Assembly (NCBI GenBank): GCA_022393335.1
Contig: JAJEKB010021002.1
Location: 873,691 to 937,690 of the forward strand
From: Macrotrachela quadricornifera
Lineage: Eukaryota > Rotifera > Eurotatoria > Philodinida > Philodinidae
DNA: 64,000 nt
Direction of reading: 5' to 3'
Positions 10,248-24,400 of the stretch are shown here, piece after piece. Position numbers and translations under genes: made by a program. The notes below the pieces were generated by a model, which had not been told where the DNA came from, did not search any database, and saw nothing but the letters and a program-made list of their open reading frames with translations. Every line of letters begins with the position of its first letter. Position 1 is the first letter of the stretch.

Positions 10248-13140
10248 ATCTAATTATGCAATTTAATACTACACCTTTTCTTGACTACGTCTTGCTCCAA
10301 AAAATCAGAGCACTAATGTATCCAAGATTTCATCAGATTCTCGTTAGGATTCATAGCTATATCAGATGAAGATCTTATCAAGAAAATAACAAGATCAATC
10401 AGAATAGGAAAGTAACTAATCCTGCAAAGCTTCAATCAGGATCTTCTTTAGAACTTTTCAAGAATACGCACTTCCAAACCTTGTAAGACATTGTCAATCA
10501 AAGATCTTTACAGATTTCTGTTTAGTTTACTCAACCATGTCCATTTCTTGAAACAGCCTTGTAGTATCTTTCAGAATCATAAATTTCAAAGATATTTTCA
10601 GGTTTGATTCAGGATTTATTAATTCAGTTTTGAGTGTCCTGCTGAGATTCATTGTTAATCCTAAGGAGGATTTAGACAAAAATCATAAAGAGGATTTCGT
10701 CAAGATTTCATTAGGTTTAAGTCAAGACCTGTTCAGGATCCTACGAAGAGTTGTGGTTATATAAGAGAAGAATCATACAAGAAACAAAAGTAAACTATTC
10801 AAAATCCTCAACTAAGAAATCTTCCTAAACTTCGATGAAGATCCTAAGCGGAACTGTTCAAGAACAAGTATTTTGAATGCTTTAAAAAAATACAACTATG
10901 ATCAGAATGTTGATAAAAAAAAACAAGAGAAATTAGGTAAAATCTTTCCAGATTTATAAATCTATAAATCACAACAGAATTTCTAATACTACTGTTGAGC
11001 AAAACCTCAACAAAAATAAGTAGAAGAATTTTTCAAGATGCTATTGTGTTTTTGTTAGGGAAAACAACAAAATTGTATGAACTGAATTATTTCTTGACAT
11101 ATCTACCTTAATCCTGATTTGATTCTTTACAGAGAAAAATAGAATGAATATTAAAAATTGTAAAAAGTCGACAGCAAATCTTTTAATAAAAACTGATTAT
11201 AGTTTTCATTATATTACTGCATTTTCACGATTTTTTGAAATAATTTTTATTCACATAGAATTCAAACAGAAATTTATCTTAAAGAAATTAAGATATTGAA
11301 TGTTAAAATGATATAGAATAATATGGCACATTCAGCTTGGTAAGCTGATCGATATGTAAACTGAATGTCTAGAGATCGATACTATATATGTTCATTTGAC
11401 CTATATTCTATTTAGAAAATTCTTCAAAGATCCTCTTAAGACATGTAATAACATCTTTCAGAAAACCCAGTCAAATCCTGAAAGATGTAATCAGAAATGT
11501 TTATTTTTCAACTTTAAATTATAAAAATCCTTACAGCACTCTGATCATATCAGTCAAGGATCTGGAGCTAAAACATCAAAGATTTCCCTTAGGGTTGTGA
11601 GTCTGATCAAATGTCATTTGTTAGTAAGAGAAAATAACTCTTTCATGTATTATGTTTCTCAGAAGATGCGCAATGATTCATTAGTAATTTTAAACCTTTT
11701 GGTAATAAATAATGCTGACCGGTTAACTGAGATCGTACAAATAGGCAATTTTTCATGCTTGGATAGGGAAATCTTACAAGAAAACTTTGTCAAATTTTTA
11801 AGTCGCTTTCAACCTCACTTTTAAATATTACCAAACCTCCGTGAGATGTCTAAAAGTCAATTCAAAGTTTTATTTCAACTAGACTAGGTAAAAATTTCCA
11901 TATTTGTTGAAGGTAGTCTTTACGACATATGTTTTTCAACATTTTTGTTGAAGCCTCCTTTGTCCTTTAATTGATCCTAAACTATTATTTTACTGAGAAC
12001 TTCATGCTCGTGAACAATATGTTTATATGTGACTAACATAGTTCTATTGTTGATTCTAAAAATTTTAATCGCTTCGTAAAATCATACCAAATCTGATGGC
12101 ATTAGTGAGAGGTTGCTTGTACACTATTAAACTTCTGTGCAAGTTTACATGTCTCAATATTTTATGAAATTTTCTTTTACTTACTATGTTCACTATTATG
12201 CATGTGTTCGATTATGTTTGTTAAATGAGACGGTAAACGTATGTGTAACTAACAAATATATCCAACAGCGAACAAAATTTACGGAGTTGTAATGCCATGT
12301 GCGATTCTTTCTAACATTCATTTCAGTCAAGAACAACGTGCACGAGTCTTTTTTTTTCTTTCCTTGTTCGGAATAATTTTTTCACCATCATTATGTGTAG
12401 TATTTGTTGCTAAAGGCGAGAAAGAAAAAAGAAGAAAAAAAAACCCTCTTTTATAGGCTTTGCAGAAGGGATTCAATTGTGTTGCTTCAGTACTGATTCA
12501 CGATAATGAGACAGAACAGCTGTAAAATTCATCTTACTCAAATGATGAGCCTTTTCAACAGTAACATTAAGCGATGAGAAGTAATAAGTGTAAGCATCTC
12601 AGAATGTTACTAACAGGCGTGTATAGAATTAGAAATAGTATTGTTCTAGGCTGTGCAACTATCAATATAAAGAGAGTAAATAATAAACTTTGTATTATAT
12701 GAAACCTTGTTGAAAACGGGATATTTTTACATAAAAGAATTTCATTTATGAGATACTTCGAGCTAAATCTGGTTTTAAACGAGAAGTATAACAGATTAAT
12801 AAGCATCTGTCTAGGAAATAATTAATCAAAAATACAGTTAAAAAAAATATTATCATCCACGGAAGATAATCATTACTATAAAGGAACCGATGCAGATGAC
12901 CATTTAGATTTTTTGATAAGTATATAAATAAATATTCACTTATTCAAAGCTTGTTTATGTTTCTATCTAAATTGAAATATTTCAAAAGTTTTATATCTAC
13001 TAGACAACATTTATTTTTTACACGTATTTATTTAGATTATTGAAAAAAAAAGCAATAGACACTAAACAACATGTCTTTTTCAAAAAATCTATGAAATATT
13101 ATTTATGAATTAAAATAAGACTAACACGAAGTTGCTGTAG
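10248..13140. other. Gene-free AT-rich spacer
   Basis: I see no supported gene. From about 10.3 to 11.1 kb, short words such as 'caggat', 'aggatt' and 'aagatctt' recur at irregular intervals, suggesting an old degenerate tandem repeat. A run of purine/pyrimidine simple sequence lies at 12350-12450. The region would hold the shared upstream control of the NACHT gene and the 3' side of the ADP-ribosyltransferase gene, but I recognise no element. Confidence 0.5.
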
Positions 13141-14477
13141 TTATATTAGACATTCCGATTTCGGTTCACATTCTTCAAGTTCTATCTCACACAAATATTG
13201 ATCTCTATGAAACATGGCACTCATATGTTCTTGGACTTTTATGATCTGAAATGCAGTATATGGAACGATAATGACTTCCTCTTCATCTGAGTATTTACTA
13301 ATGCTTTTAATATCAAGGCTTGACGGAGGGTTCTTGACATTATAAATGCATAGTACAATTGAATGTTCTATAGAACCGTTAAAATTGAGGAACATCTCAG
13401 CTACATCACGTTTTTTCGACGTCGATAGAAATGAACGTGTTAATATAACACTTCCAATAGTATAACTTTTGAGATCAATCCATTTTATATTCATACCACG
13501 AAATACTCGACCAGTATAATAGTATTGTTCAAGAAATGGATGATTCATTATGATAGCTGCATAAATGTACTGACCGACGCCTTTAGGAGGTTCATTATCT
13601 CGATGAGACGAAACATTTTCTCTTATTTGTTGTTTAACATGTGAAGACTGAAAACGAAAATCAGATCCGAGTAAAGCAAGGTCAGCATTAAGATGACGAG
13701 TAAACGATTGTTCTTCTGTGTAAGCGTAGATAAGAGAACGTGGACTCTGTTCTATGCGAGCTAAATGGATATATTCTTTTAAACTATTTGAAAATGTAGC
13801 AGATATATTTGATAACTGAGTAATATATCCCTGTTCAAGTTCATCGATGAGCTTTGTATATGGTATCTTGATTAGCCAACTTTTTAGATATTCACGATTT
13901 TGTGCAGATATTCTATAGGCATATTCATATGTATCAAGCCACAATTCAATATCAGGAGTAGCAGCTACAAAGTGATTTTCTTGAGCATTGCTGGCTGACT
14001 CTGAAGGCGGAGGGCGTATATTCACTTTGAATAGAGTTTGTATGGCGTCATTCATTTCTGCTTCTTGTTGCGCTGTTTGACCCTGATCATTAGATATTTC
14101 ACGAGAGGCATGATGTCGTAGAAGAAGATGAACTATTTCAGTATAGCCATTGCGAGCTGCAATGTGTAGACATGTATTTCCGTGTGAATCGATGGCAGCA
14201 TCAAGTTCTTGACGCGACAAACGAAAAAGAAGTTGTCGTACAGTAGACAAGTCGTTGTTTTGACATGCAGTGTAGAAAGTCTTCGCTTGCTTCGATGGAC
14301 ACTCATACGAAGTTTTTCTATTACGACAAGAGCACCGTTATAGTATACAATACAATAAAACAAGTGTCTGCGTATTTCTGACACGCTCTAGTGTTGTAGT
14401 TAATGTGCCACTACTTACTCATGAACAAATTCCTCCTGTGAGTCGGTGCGAAGTCGTTTGCATGATGAAGACTGCAT
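13141..14477 (-). CDS. Ankyrin-repeat R-S-E mono-ADP-ribosyltransferase, 411 aa, 2 exons
   Basis: This is predicted to transfer ADP-ribose from NAD+ to protein side chains. Model: exon 1 14419-14477 (ATG at 14477), intron 14318-14418 (101 bp, gtaag...atag), exon 2 13141-14317. The join is in phase and turns a frame without an ATG into a 411-codon protein. Residues 30-110 hold ankyrin-type repeats, including a TCLHIAARNGYTEIVHLLL block. Residues 215-400 form the ART fold with the R-S-E triad: Arg293 in VFRG, Ser318-320 in SFLSTS, and E-x-E at 365/367 in DEEEVII. The E-x-E form favours arginine as acceptor. No signal peptide is visible, so it is likely cytosolic. It shares its strand with the NACHT gene 2.9 kb downstream, so co-regulation is possible but not shown. 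Confidence 0.86.
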
Positions 14478-14690
14478 TTTACTTTCTTGTTTTTGCTGTT
14501 TGATGTAAACGTTAATGTGCTACTCGTCCAAAGAGATGTCAATGAATAAAAAGAGAAAGAAAAAAAAGAAAATTATAACCTTGCTCACATCGTAAGATGC
14601 TTCTTTTCTTTATATTTTCTTTTTTCACTTTCTGCCATGTTCCATCTAAGATGACAAACAAAACTACATGTTGAGTTCCACTATAAACAT

Positions 14691-15993
14691 AGGGTATCTG
14701 TAATTAATACAATCACTACAACCACTCAGCTTTTTCAGACAACATGAAAGTGAATTTCATAACCACCCACAGCCTGGTGAGTTATGTTCACAACCATTCA
14801 CAATCATCCACTTTGAAAAGGACTTAGAGGAAATAGACAGTCAGCAAGGACTAAAAACTGATCCGCTTCAACACGACCTCCCAGATAATTCTATAAGCTA
14901 TATTTTGATAAAAATATGTGCTATCCATACATGACTTTTAATTTGCATAATCATTCTTTAAATATGCAAGATCTAGTCAAATATACTAAAATATACAAAC
15001 AAACATTTAAAATGCTTATTATAATCAATCGATAGCGTCCACATTTTCCTTATCACCACCCATAGAACTATGTAATCTACTAATTAATGTATAATTGAAT
15101 TAGTTTCACAAGGACATTAATCTTAAGAGCGTCTCATTATATAATTGAAAAATTCACCAAGTTGCTGCCTGTTCAAAAAAAGATAGCCGTGATACTTTTG
15201 CAATAATTCAAGAATAGAAAGAGCTAGAGGCATGTGTGATAGAGAGTTCGGCCTTGCGCAAATTGGAAGAGCACACGTAGCTCTACCAAATATGCAAATA
15301 AAATCATGATATTAAATAGAAAAACGTATTGATAAATCATGCTCCTTCTAATGTTATCAAGAAGCGATCTGATTGGTAAGGCTGTTGGAACAATGAAATT
15401 TGACATGATTCTATGCTCAACACTGTTTCAAGTCTAATGGTGAAAACCGCAGGTCTCTAGCTCTTTCTGCTCTTGAATTATTGCAAAAGTATCATGGCTA
15501 TCGTTTTTTGAACAGACAGCAACTTGATGAATTTTTCAATTATATAATGAGACGCTCTTAAGATTAATGTCCTTGTGAAACTAATTCAATTATACATTAA
15601 TTAGTAGATTACATAGTTCTATGGGTGGTGGTACGGAAAATATGGACGCTATCGATTGATTATAATAGGCATTTTAAATATTTGTTTGTATATTTTAGTA
15701 TATTTGACTAGATCTTGCATGTTTAAAGAATGATTATGCAAATTAAAAGTCATGTATGGATAGCACATATTTTTATCAAAATATAGCTTATAGAATTATC
15801 TGGGTGGTTGTGTTGAAGCGGATCAGTTTTTAGTGTTTGTTGACTGTTTATTTCCTCTAAGTCGTTTTCAAAGTGGGTGATTGTGAGTGTTTGTGAACAT
15901 AACTGGCCAGGCTGTGGGTGGTTGTGAGAGTCACTTTCATGTTGTCTCAAAAAGGTGAATGGTTGTGGTGATTGCATAAATTACAGATGCCCT
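14691..15993. mobile_element. Foldback element with ~540-bp terminal inverted repeats
   Basis: Bases 14691-15232 are, with few differences, the reverse complement of about 15450-15993; the ends read 'aggg(t/c)atctgtaat'. Only about 220 bp (15233-15450) is single-copy loop. There is no transposase ORF. The arms carry short protein-like ORFs that are mirror images, not genes. I could not see a convincing target-site duplication. A transcript across it would form a very long hairpin. Confidence 0.88.
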
Positions 15994-16664
15994 TAACTCG
16001 GATAAATCAAACTATCGTTAGTTTCCAATGGGTCAGTTTTGTAGAGAAAGAAAATTCTTTTTAAAGCTATGCTGATAAAAAAACTTTTTCAGATCTCTGT
16101 CACTATGTTAACGGTACAATATAACAGGCTCTATACATTACTATGTATAATTGGTGTAAAAATCAGTGTTAATGAACCCTCATTTTTAGCATAGAATAGC
16201 CATCTGAATACAATATCTGATGTAGTTTTTAATGCTCTTTATAATGATATAATAAACACTAAAAATGAGTAAATATTGTAGGGAATTATTACTTTTTATT
16301 TTCATCTTTCTCGAACTTTCCAGTATGAACCAAGAAAGTACTCTAGTTTGGCCCATCACTAAAATGATTACATCTTGAAATAGGTACGTAATGAACCAAA
16401 AAAAATAAATTATTGGATACTGTGGGGGCGAATTGATATGCCCCTTATCTTTTTTTTTGTTTTTATTACTATGCTTCTTTTAGTTTTTAATTCACTGTAT
16501 ATAGTGAGAAAGCCCGACACGCTCTAAATCTTTTGGTATCTTTAACTTAAACATCAAATATAATTTTAAGTATAAAAAATGTGTTGGAAGAAAAAATGAC
16601 ATTTTTTTTTACTGCAATATATATCGACATCTGGATTATAATGAAAGAATTTATAAAAACAACG

Positions 16665-17546
16665 TTAAGGCCTATCATAATATTCATTAGCTTCATACAC
16701 TAAACCACACTTGCGATAGGTATTTTTAATTTCTTGTTTAGATAATGAATGAAACGTTTCTGAAAGCAGTACAGGTATATTAGCTGTAGATGATGAATGT
16801 CGACTTGGAATAGTTTCTTTAAATGAGTGCCACAGTAGATTATTCAAAGGAGATGAATATTTTTTATGAAGAATTTGTTTAACTGATTTACATTACGCAG
16901 CTCGTCATGCTTGAAGCATATCCACTTTATTATGAGCACTACTTTGACCACAAATCAGATAAATATTGTCGATTTGTAATTGATTGATTGCTGGTGCTAA
17001 TCTATCAGTAATCCATTGATTTATTACCTCTTGTCTAATACCTTTAATTTTTCGATAATTATGATCTTCAGGAGAGATAGTGTCATACATGCAATAGATT
17101 GAGATTTATTTATACCACCAATAAAATCATATTATTTGGCTTATTTTGAAGGCTGTGTAACCAAGAGTAATGGTGGTTGACCAGGAACAACAAAAGTTTT
17201 GTGAGGAATCATAACAGGATAAATAGCTATTTTATCAGTAAATATTAATCTATCATTACCAATTCGTTGTTTCACGAGTTTTTTTCCATTTAATACCGTT
17301 GTCTTTATCATATTGTCTGATTGTACATACTTCTCGTTTTAGTACAGGTTTTATATGTTCTTGGACTATATTATAATTAACACATACACGTTTATTATTC
17401 ATTGATGCAACAAATTCTAAAATGTAATCTTTAACTTCTTCTTGTGTCACTGTGCTAATTCGACCACCTTTTCGCTTTCGATTTAATAACTAGACAGTAC
17501 CATCCCATTGATGATGCCCACTCATAATAAATAGATTTAATTACAG
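16665..17546 (-). pseudogene. Degenerate DDE-type transposase relic
   Basis: Three consecutive minus-strand frames (17256-17530, 16905-17090, 16665-16847) form a broken reading with frame changes and stops. The first has a helical DNA-binding look after a basic Arg/Lys-Gly patch and the word HHQWDG. The middle one contains DNIYLICGQSSAHNK, reminiscent of the second catalytic-Asp segment of DDE transposases (a D followed by hydrophobics and N/S-AH). The third is a C-terminal-looking piece. I cannot place the exact superfamily; IS630/mariner-related is my best guess. No matching terminal repeats were found around it. Confidence 0.45.
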
Positions 17547-18496
17547 TCAGTTGTAATGTACATATGTGCATATATAAGAAGTACACCGAAGCGAAAAAAA
17601 AAGAACGAAAAAGACATAGAATTCATATTTTCACGTGCATGTTAATATGGTATTTTGATGTTTATGTTAAACATACTAAAAGCTTCAGCACGTTTCGGAC
17701 TTTTCCATTAAATATAGCATATCAAAAAAAAAATTTTCTACGTAGTACGAAAGGTCAATGATTTTAACGTGCAACAATTTCTTTTACCTGACGCTATGCT
17801 GACTGTGTCCCTTCAAGGCTAATGTACCTCTCTTACGATATATATATTTTTTCTTTCCTTTTCTCGTTATATACACATCATGGTGTGTTGATGGTTGTTT
17901 GCATGGCACAAAAAAAAGGAATGAATATTTTTTTTTTTGACTAACAGCGTTTTTTTTTCTATTTTGTCAATGTTGCAAAACGAAAGCAACGATGCATGTA
18001 CACTTTTCTTTTAGGATTTGTTATCGATTATTATTGTATGAGAGCTGTGAAAGTAAATGTCTCTCAAAGTTGACTCATTTTTTATTATTTTTTTTGCATT
18101 CAAGGTTCTATTTATCAATATCCTTTAATATGATGACCAACAAACACAACACGTGAGTCGTTTTTATATGATCTTCTCATAGATGCATACCATTCAACAT
18201 TTCTGTCAGATTAGTCATCATCGACGATAGTAAAAATTTTAACAGTAAGCATCCACCACCTTTCTGCTTACTCATTATACTCTGTATGAATAACAATTTT
18301 TTTTGTAAATATTTGCAAATTGTAAGTGGTATCTATATTGTTTTAAAATTTTGCTTTGCATCAATATTAGCATGGTCTATATTTACAGAACATTGGTTTC
18401 GCCAAACTGCTATATAAAATTGAGTATGACTTATTTTATATTTCAGATATATCATAGAATGTGAACCAGTTCAATGAAACTCATTCGAGGACAATT

Positions 18497-21400
18497 ATGA
18501 AAGTTACAAAACTAAGTGAAGTAAAAACATTGGTGCATACGTCAAATGTGTTTGCAGACAATAGCAGATCTCATGAATATGAAGTGGTTCCTCTACGAAC
18601 AAATGAAGGAGAAATAGAAACTAAAGGTAAATCAATGCAGTACACATAAAAGCAGTAATATCATATGTCCTTATACATGATTGTATACGAAAATAGAATG
18701 ATTTGTATTCGATCGTTACTGTTCTATGTTGTATATTTAGGATTAACACCAGGTAAGTCAATGGCATCTGATTTACACTATCGCATGAGAAACGTAAGTT
18801 AATATAAACAAAAAAGTTATTTGCTTAAATGATTATTTTTCCTGTAGATAATCAAAACCTTGAAGCTTACATTGAAAGATGAATCGAAGTAAGTTTTTTC
18901 TTCAGAATAGAACAGAGTTAACTTTATTTTTGTTAATAAGTGACCCGGCTTATTTTGGTTTTTTCGAATTCACATATTCCAATGAATCTAACAAAAACAT
19001 CGATGATGCTGAAGAAAATGATCGTCTGTCATCGGTGAGTATAGCAGAACTTACGCGCAATTCTTATTGTAGAACTGACATTCTATCTCTTCAGTTCATT
19101 CATCTTGCTGATAATACAAGGCCATGGTCGATAGCAAAGATGATCGAAGCATATCAGCTTCGTGCTCCCGATTTCATTCTATCAATTCAAACAGACAATA
19201 TTTCTGAAAAGCAGTCAAACAAGCAAAAATCCGGCATTCAAACCGAAACTCAGCGAGCTATTCAACATGGTCTAACTGAGACAGCACGATTAACAAGTAA
19301 ATAGTTTGAACACGTATAATATATTCCATATTCGTATGTTCAAATATCCAGATCTATGGGTTACGACTAGTTGTATGAATCAAGATGTCATCAAGCTACT
19401 TGGAAATGCGCTACATAAGGATATATGTGGAAGCGATGTTCCTTGTCTAGGTTTTTATAGTTGGAACTACATATCAGGTATTTTTATTCTCACGATGATC
19501 GTAATTTATGATCTTCTGTATAATTCTACATGTTCATTTTCAGATCAGCAGCAATCAATAAAACGACGTAACACAATGTCAATGCCATATGCTATGAGAC
19601 GTTTGGTAATTAATGCAGAATATAAAGCAGAAATTTCCGTCTTTAGAAATCTGATTTTTGCTTTGATGTTTTGTTTTTAGGTAGATAATGAATATCCTCC
19701 TATTCATCAATATATAATAAGATCAAATACGGATCAGAAAAGTTCCAACTCTTCTGGACAATTAGATCCAAATCATACTCATTTTTTCTTCTTTGATGAT
19801 GGATCGAAAGTTATGAAAAACATGTCATTGAAACGCCTAGAAGTAGAACATGAACTTAGTATTAGTAGAGTATTGAGATCTCCTGTACCAGGTTTTTCAC
19901 CAAAAAATATTGGTATGTGTGCTCATTACTTAAAATATATTTATCAACAATATAAACTAATCATTTACTTTCTAGTTTTTGAACACGATATTCCTATTAT
20001 TACGCTATTAATTGGTGGTGACTTCACAACATTAGCTGTCGTATGCGAAGGATTGACATTAGGAATACCAGTCGTTGTGATTCGAGTATGTCATTTTATC
20101 TTTACAATTAATTTCTGAAAAAGTCTTGTAAATGAAAAGTAGATATGTAATAATTATTTTTTCTGTAGCATACAGGTGGTATCGCTGATATTATCGCTCA
20201 ACTTCGTCGAAAATTATCGTCGACCGATGAACTAGCGCAACTTCGAAAAAAAATATATATTGAAGAATGCAAAGATCAATTAATAGAACTCTGCCTAAAA
20301 AATAATGTAATCGGAGAACAAAGTGAAGAAATTGAGAAATACGTGGATATTCTTAACGAAATGGAAGTACTCATTATTATGTTTGATGCTATTGACCCTA
20401 GTACTAAACTAGAAGATGCTATTGCAGATGCAATGCTGAAGAGTATCAAGTATCAAGTCGATAATTGGGAGCAAGTTTTTTCTTCAAATACTAAAGCAGC
20501 ACTTTTATTATGGTGTATGGTAGGATCTTTTGTAATCTTAAATAAAAAATAGATTGTATTATCTGTTAAATATTTTCAGGTTTGGAACAAGGATGATCAT
20601 GCACGACAGTTATTAATTGATTACAAAGATGAAGCTTCAACATCACCCAATAGTGTAGAACAAGACAAAGATCAGGTGCGAATAAGTATATAAAGAAGAT
20701 AAGGATTATATTTTTATCTCTGTTTCGAACAGCCTATATAGAAGGAGCTTATAACTGTAAGGTATATATCTTGACATTACTCTCTCGTCTAGGTGATTTC
20801 ATTAGCACAACAACTACTGTTCGAAGCTTTATATCGAAATAGTGTACCTTTTGTTAGTTTACTGATGGAATATGGTGCATCAATAGAAGAACTGACAGAA
20901 GAACAACTCGTTATTATTTGTATCAAAACAATGGTAAGTTGATTCACGAAGATATTTATACCCATCATTTTTTCAGAACGACGATGCTCTTATTCTCACT
21001 AAATCACATGTCGAACTCATTCCAATCAAACGAGATTCTAAATTAAGTGAACCGAGAGAGTTTGTAGAACAAAGATATAATGATTATCTTCATCAATATT
21101 TATACTATTATGTGAGTTTTCGATACTAATATATGTATCAGATTTATATTGATTATATTCTTTAGGTGGCAAAGGAAAATGATAGAGAAAGAAAGCGAAC
21201 AAAAGAACAGCCTGTAATTGACCAGGAAAGAATACAAAAGATCAGCGCGAGTTATACGCCACTGTCAAAGATATTCAATGGACGTAAAACTGAGGCACTT
21301 TATCTTTGGTTTGTATTCATGAATGAACCAGTAATGGCAAAGTATCTCTGCTCCAAAAGTCGAGTAAGATATATACTATAGACTCTTATTAAATTTATGA

Positions 21401-24400
21401 CACTAATTCTTAGAACCAGATAGTTGCCAGTCTTCTTGCAACTGAGATCTATATTACGGCAGCCAATATTGTCACAATGAATCGCCAGAGTCTAAAAGAA
21501 ATATCCGAGTAAGTTAATAGAAAGTTGTATGTTCCATTCGATTTTATTTATTAATGGAAACAGAGACTTTGATCAACATTCAAGAGATATCATCGACAAA
21601 TGTCTAGCAAAAGATGAGGATTTTGCGCTCAAATTACTCAAATATGAAGCCACTGCTTTCTACAAATGTGTTCCATTGAATATAGCACAACGAGCAAACT
21701 GTCGAATTTTTCTAGCTAGTAATACCATACAAAAACATCTTAAAAGAATATGGTATCATCAATTTGACTATCAACGACGATTATTGAGAATACGAGTTTC
21801 GATTTGGGTTTGTCGAAATTCTCAAGCTTGCTTATCGAATATGTGTATTTAAATGTATTTTTCTATTTAGATCTTTATTGCGTCATTCATTCTGCCCTTT
21901 TTACCAATTGCATCAGTGTTTTTTCCTTCTCTATACAAAAACAATTCTGGTCACTTGAAATCGGTATGAATAAAATGTATAGAGAGACGGAGTTCGAATG
22001 ATAATGACTTCGGATAAGTATTATAGGAACCCAAAGCATCGAATCCATACCGTCCAGCAGTAATCTATGCACCACCACCACTACCAAAAGAAGATAGACC
22101 TAGTAATTTTAGTATTTCTAATATATTCAACCGAATTAAATGGTTTTATGAAGCACCAGTGATACGTTTTTACTATAATTTAGTAAGCATTATTACCCTT
22201 ACTGTTTGATCGAATGTTGCTATCATGTTTAATCTTTAGATATTCTTTATTTCGTTTTTATCACTGTTCAGTTATGTTCTTCTGGTAGATTATTTTCCAT
22301 TGAATATCTATAACGAAAGTCGATCTGGTATTCCAAATTTACGAATTCCCATTTCAGAAATTATGCTACACATTTGTATGTGGAGTTTGATTATTGATGA
22401 ACTATATCAGGTCAGTTTTTTATTTATTTTTTTAACTTATCATATGTTTGTATATGATTAGCTTATAGCACAAACTCTCAGTGATGAAAATTATAGTAAT
22501 AATGCTTGGAATTGGATGGATCAAGCAGGTATTCTCTTTTACTTGATGGCATTTTTCACTCGTTGGTTTGTTCGACAATCATTCTTCATATGTTCCAAGT
22601 AAGTAAATATCGATCGATCTGATCTGTATTTTATTGATTCTGCTATTTTAAGAATATTCATGGCAATCGACTGTGTCATTTGGTATATTCGTATACTCTA
22701 CCTCTTTGCTGCATCAAGAATCTTAGGACCGAAACTAACTATGATCTATGAAATGGTGAATCTGACATGTATCGAAATAGCATGCAATTTACTGTGTTGT
22801 TTTCTCTTGTAGATGAAAGACGCCATTGTGATCTTTATCTGTTTTATTGTTATTATCCTTTTTGGTTTCTCGGTTGCTTCTTGGTCTCTTTTGACAACTA
22901 AGGAGCAAGTTATCTGGTCCAATTCGAGTAATGAATCATCGTCGAATGTAACTGTGATGGTTGAAAGGGGTGATGGAACATGGAAATGGCAAATACTACG
23001 TGATGTGTTCAATTGGGGTGTTTGGAAAGTATTCGGACAAGTAGCTGAACCGTATAACGATGCTGTTAGTGGTATGAATGATGCTATTACTTTTATTACG
23101 GTAAAGAATTAACTGATCGATACATATCGTTTTAGAAAATGATGCTTATGGTACATTTGTTTTCTTATTTGCAATTGGTTTCACTGTAATATCCAATGTA
23201 CTTCTTCTTAATGTTCTCATTGCGATGCTTAAGTAAGTGTAGAACAACGGAAAAAAAAGTGTCAGTATACGAATTGTTCCCTTTCGTATTGTCTAGTGAA
23301 AAAATTCAACGTGTCCAAGAGAAATCAAATGAAGTATGGCGATACCAAAGATTTTGGTTAACTTATGAAATTAGAGATAAAACAATACTGCCTCCACCGT
23401 TGAATATCTTCTGTTATATAGTTGAATTTATAATCTATATTTATCGTCGTTGTAAACGTCTACGTAAATCATCGCTACAGAAGCGAAATATTAGTAACAA
23501 TTTATAGATGCTTTCAAAATTTTGATGTAATATGTATCTTGTTTAGGAGTATCGGAACGAGTTCCTATAATCGTTATTGATCAAATAACTACTGTTCGAT
23601 CATTTTTACCCAACACTACTAGTAAAATAATGCAAATTAAAAAATATATCGCTTATGATCTATTGATTTCTAGTTGAACCAATTGAACAAACGCCATTAA
23701 TCAATAATAATACGATGGCATCTTTAGAGGACACACGTCATATAAATCGTGAGAAAGCTATTGCCGAATCATATTGGCAAAATGTTTTTAACGAAGAAAA
23801 GCAAAGTCAAACGTAAGTTACACAATATGAATTGATGATTTCTAATTCTTTTTTCTTTGTAGACTCAGCAAAGAGACTAATGACATAGATAAAACAGTGC
23901 AGAATTATGATTATCAACAACCATTATTTGAAATATTTAAAGTAAAGTGTTCATCTATAAGTAATAGTAGTTCTCTAAAAAAATATTACTTTGCCTTTCT
24001 TCATAGGCTCAAAAGAAACTCGAACTGAGCAACAATCAAATAGGTAATCAAGGAGCCGAACAACTTGCTGAGATCATCAGAAAAAATGCAGTAAGCAATA
24101 CTCTTTTTCACTTACCTTGTTCTTAAGGATCACTTCCTGATTTAGACACTCACTGAATTGGATTTGTCCAACAATCAAATTTCCGATCAAGGCGCTCAAC
24201 ATTTGGCTAATGCTCTTCTACATAATAAAGTAAATCCTATATTTACTGCATTTCTTTTCTAGACGATAAGATTCCTTATACAGATGATCACTATTCTTGA
24301 TCTCGCAGTGAATAATATTGGAGCTCAGGGTATCCGATATATGGCAGATACTTGCCGATATAACAAGGTAGATATGATGATTATTTTGTTTCTCATTCTT

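Noticed and set aside
14133..14384. 83-aa minus-strand ORF overlapping the ART start
   Set aside because: It is an out-of-frame reading through exon 2 and the intron; the spliced ART model explains the sequence.
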